Assembly: GCA_934456315.1 (NCBI GenBank)
Contig: CAKSHG010000164.1
Coordinates: forward strand, 1 to 5,113
Reading direction: 5' to 3'
DNA from: an uncultured Oscillospiraceae bacterium
GTDB lineage: Bacteria; Bacillota; Clostridia; Oscillospirales; Ruminococcaceae
Length of the DNA: 5,113 bases
This document shows, in pieces, positions 5,023 to 5,113 of the stretch. The notes beneath the pieces are model-generated. The model ran no database searches. It saw only the letters and a program-made list of their open reading frames with translations, and was not told the DNA's origin. The translations under genes and the position numbers were made by a program. Every line of letters begins with the position of its first letter. The first letter of the stretch is position 1.

Positions 5023-5113
5023 ATGACCATTTCAAAGAAGATCAGTATAATGATCGCCGCATGCACAGTGGCTTCATCAGTGGCTGTCGGTACTTTGTCG
5101 CTCATTGATTCCA
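5023..5113 (+). CDS. N-terminus of an exported or membrane-anchored protein (truncated by window end)
   Basis: Thirty codons are visible, beginning MTISKKISIMIAACTVASSV. A short basic n-region with two lysines is followed by a hydrophobic stretch of about 20 residues and then polar/acidic residues (IDS), the pattern of a Sec signal peptide or a single N-terminal membrane anchor. IAAC at residues 11-14 resembles a lipobox, but the hydrophobic core before it is short and hydrophobic sequence continues after it, so I do not call it a lipoprotein. GGAGG (5012-5016) lies six bases before the ATG, and a strong promoter precedes it. A longer frame that starts at 4923 is a different reading frame that covers the promoter. 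The function cannot be told from this fragment. Confidence 0.82.
   Translation, partial: MTISKKISIMIAACTVASSVAVGTLSLIDS

Noticed and set aside
4923..5108. 61-aa plus-strand frame at the right edge
   Set aside because: It begins in the -35 box and covers the -10 box of the promoter. The frame from 5023 has a proper ribosome binding site and a signal sequence.

Overview
The window looks like chromosomal DNA from a Gram-positive gut or rumen Clostridia, most likely Ruminococcus or a close relative in the Oscillospiraceae. This rests on the style of the Shine-Dalgarno sites (AGGAGG/GGAGG before almost every gene), a lipoprotein with a long Ser/Ala/Thr linker, a Firmicute-type prophage lysis cassette, and intergenic DNA packed with GTCGAAAAA-bounded hairpins. 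The genus is inferred from resemblance, not from a search.

Left part (about 1-1190): a compact three-gene lysis cassette on the minus strand, read right to left. It encodes a 77-aa membrane-anchored coiled-coil protein, a 72-aa holin-like protein and a 227-aa zinc amidase (endolysin). The genes overlap by 11 and 17 bases, each has a strong ribosome binding site, and a hairpin terminator closes the cassette. No phage structural gene lies upstream of it; the neighbours on that side look like ordinary host genes.

Middle spacer (about 1190-1536): a 30-base palindromic, terminator-like sequence occurs twice as a perfect direct repeat. The two copies flank 190 bases made almost wholly of nested hairpins and bounded by a 9-base inverted repeat. 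It looks like a small MITE- or REP-like element inserted at, or recombined with, a terminator. This is the most unusual structure in the window.

Right part (1537-4765): a probable minus-strand operon of three genes, in transcription order ychF (ribosome-associated ATPase/GTPase), a two-helix membrane protein with a NERD nuclease-related domain, and a secreted SGNH/GDSL-hydrolase lipoprotein. The gaps are 53 and 31 bases, with no terminator visible between the genes. A good sigma-A promoter (TTGCAA-17-TACAAT) lies upstream of ychF.

Right edge (4766-5113): a divergent spacer with a second, stronger promoter (TTGAAA-17-TATAAT with extended -10) pointing right. It drives a truncated gene that begins at 5023 and encodes a protein with an N-terminal signal sequence or membrane anchor. 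A 12-base palindrome lies between the two -35 boxes, and a leader hairpin precedes the edge gene.
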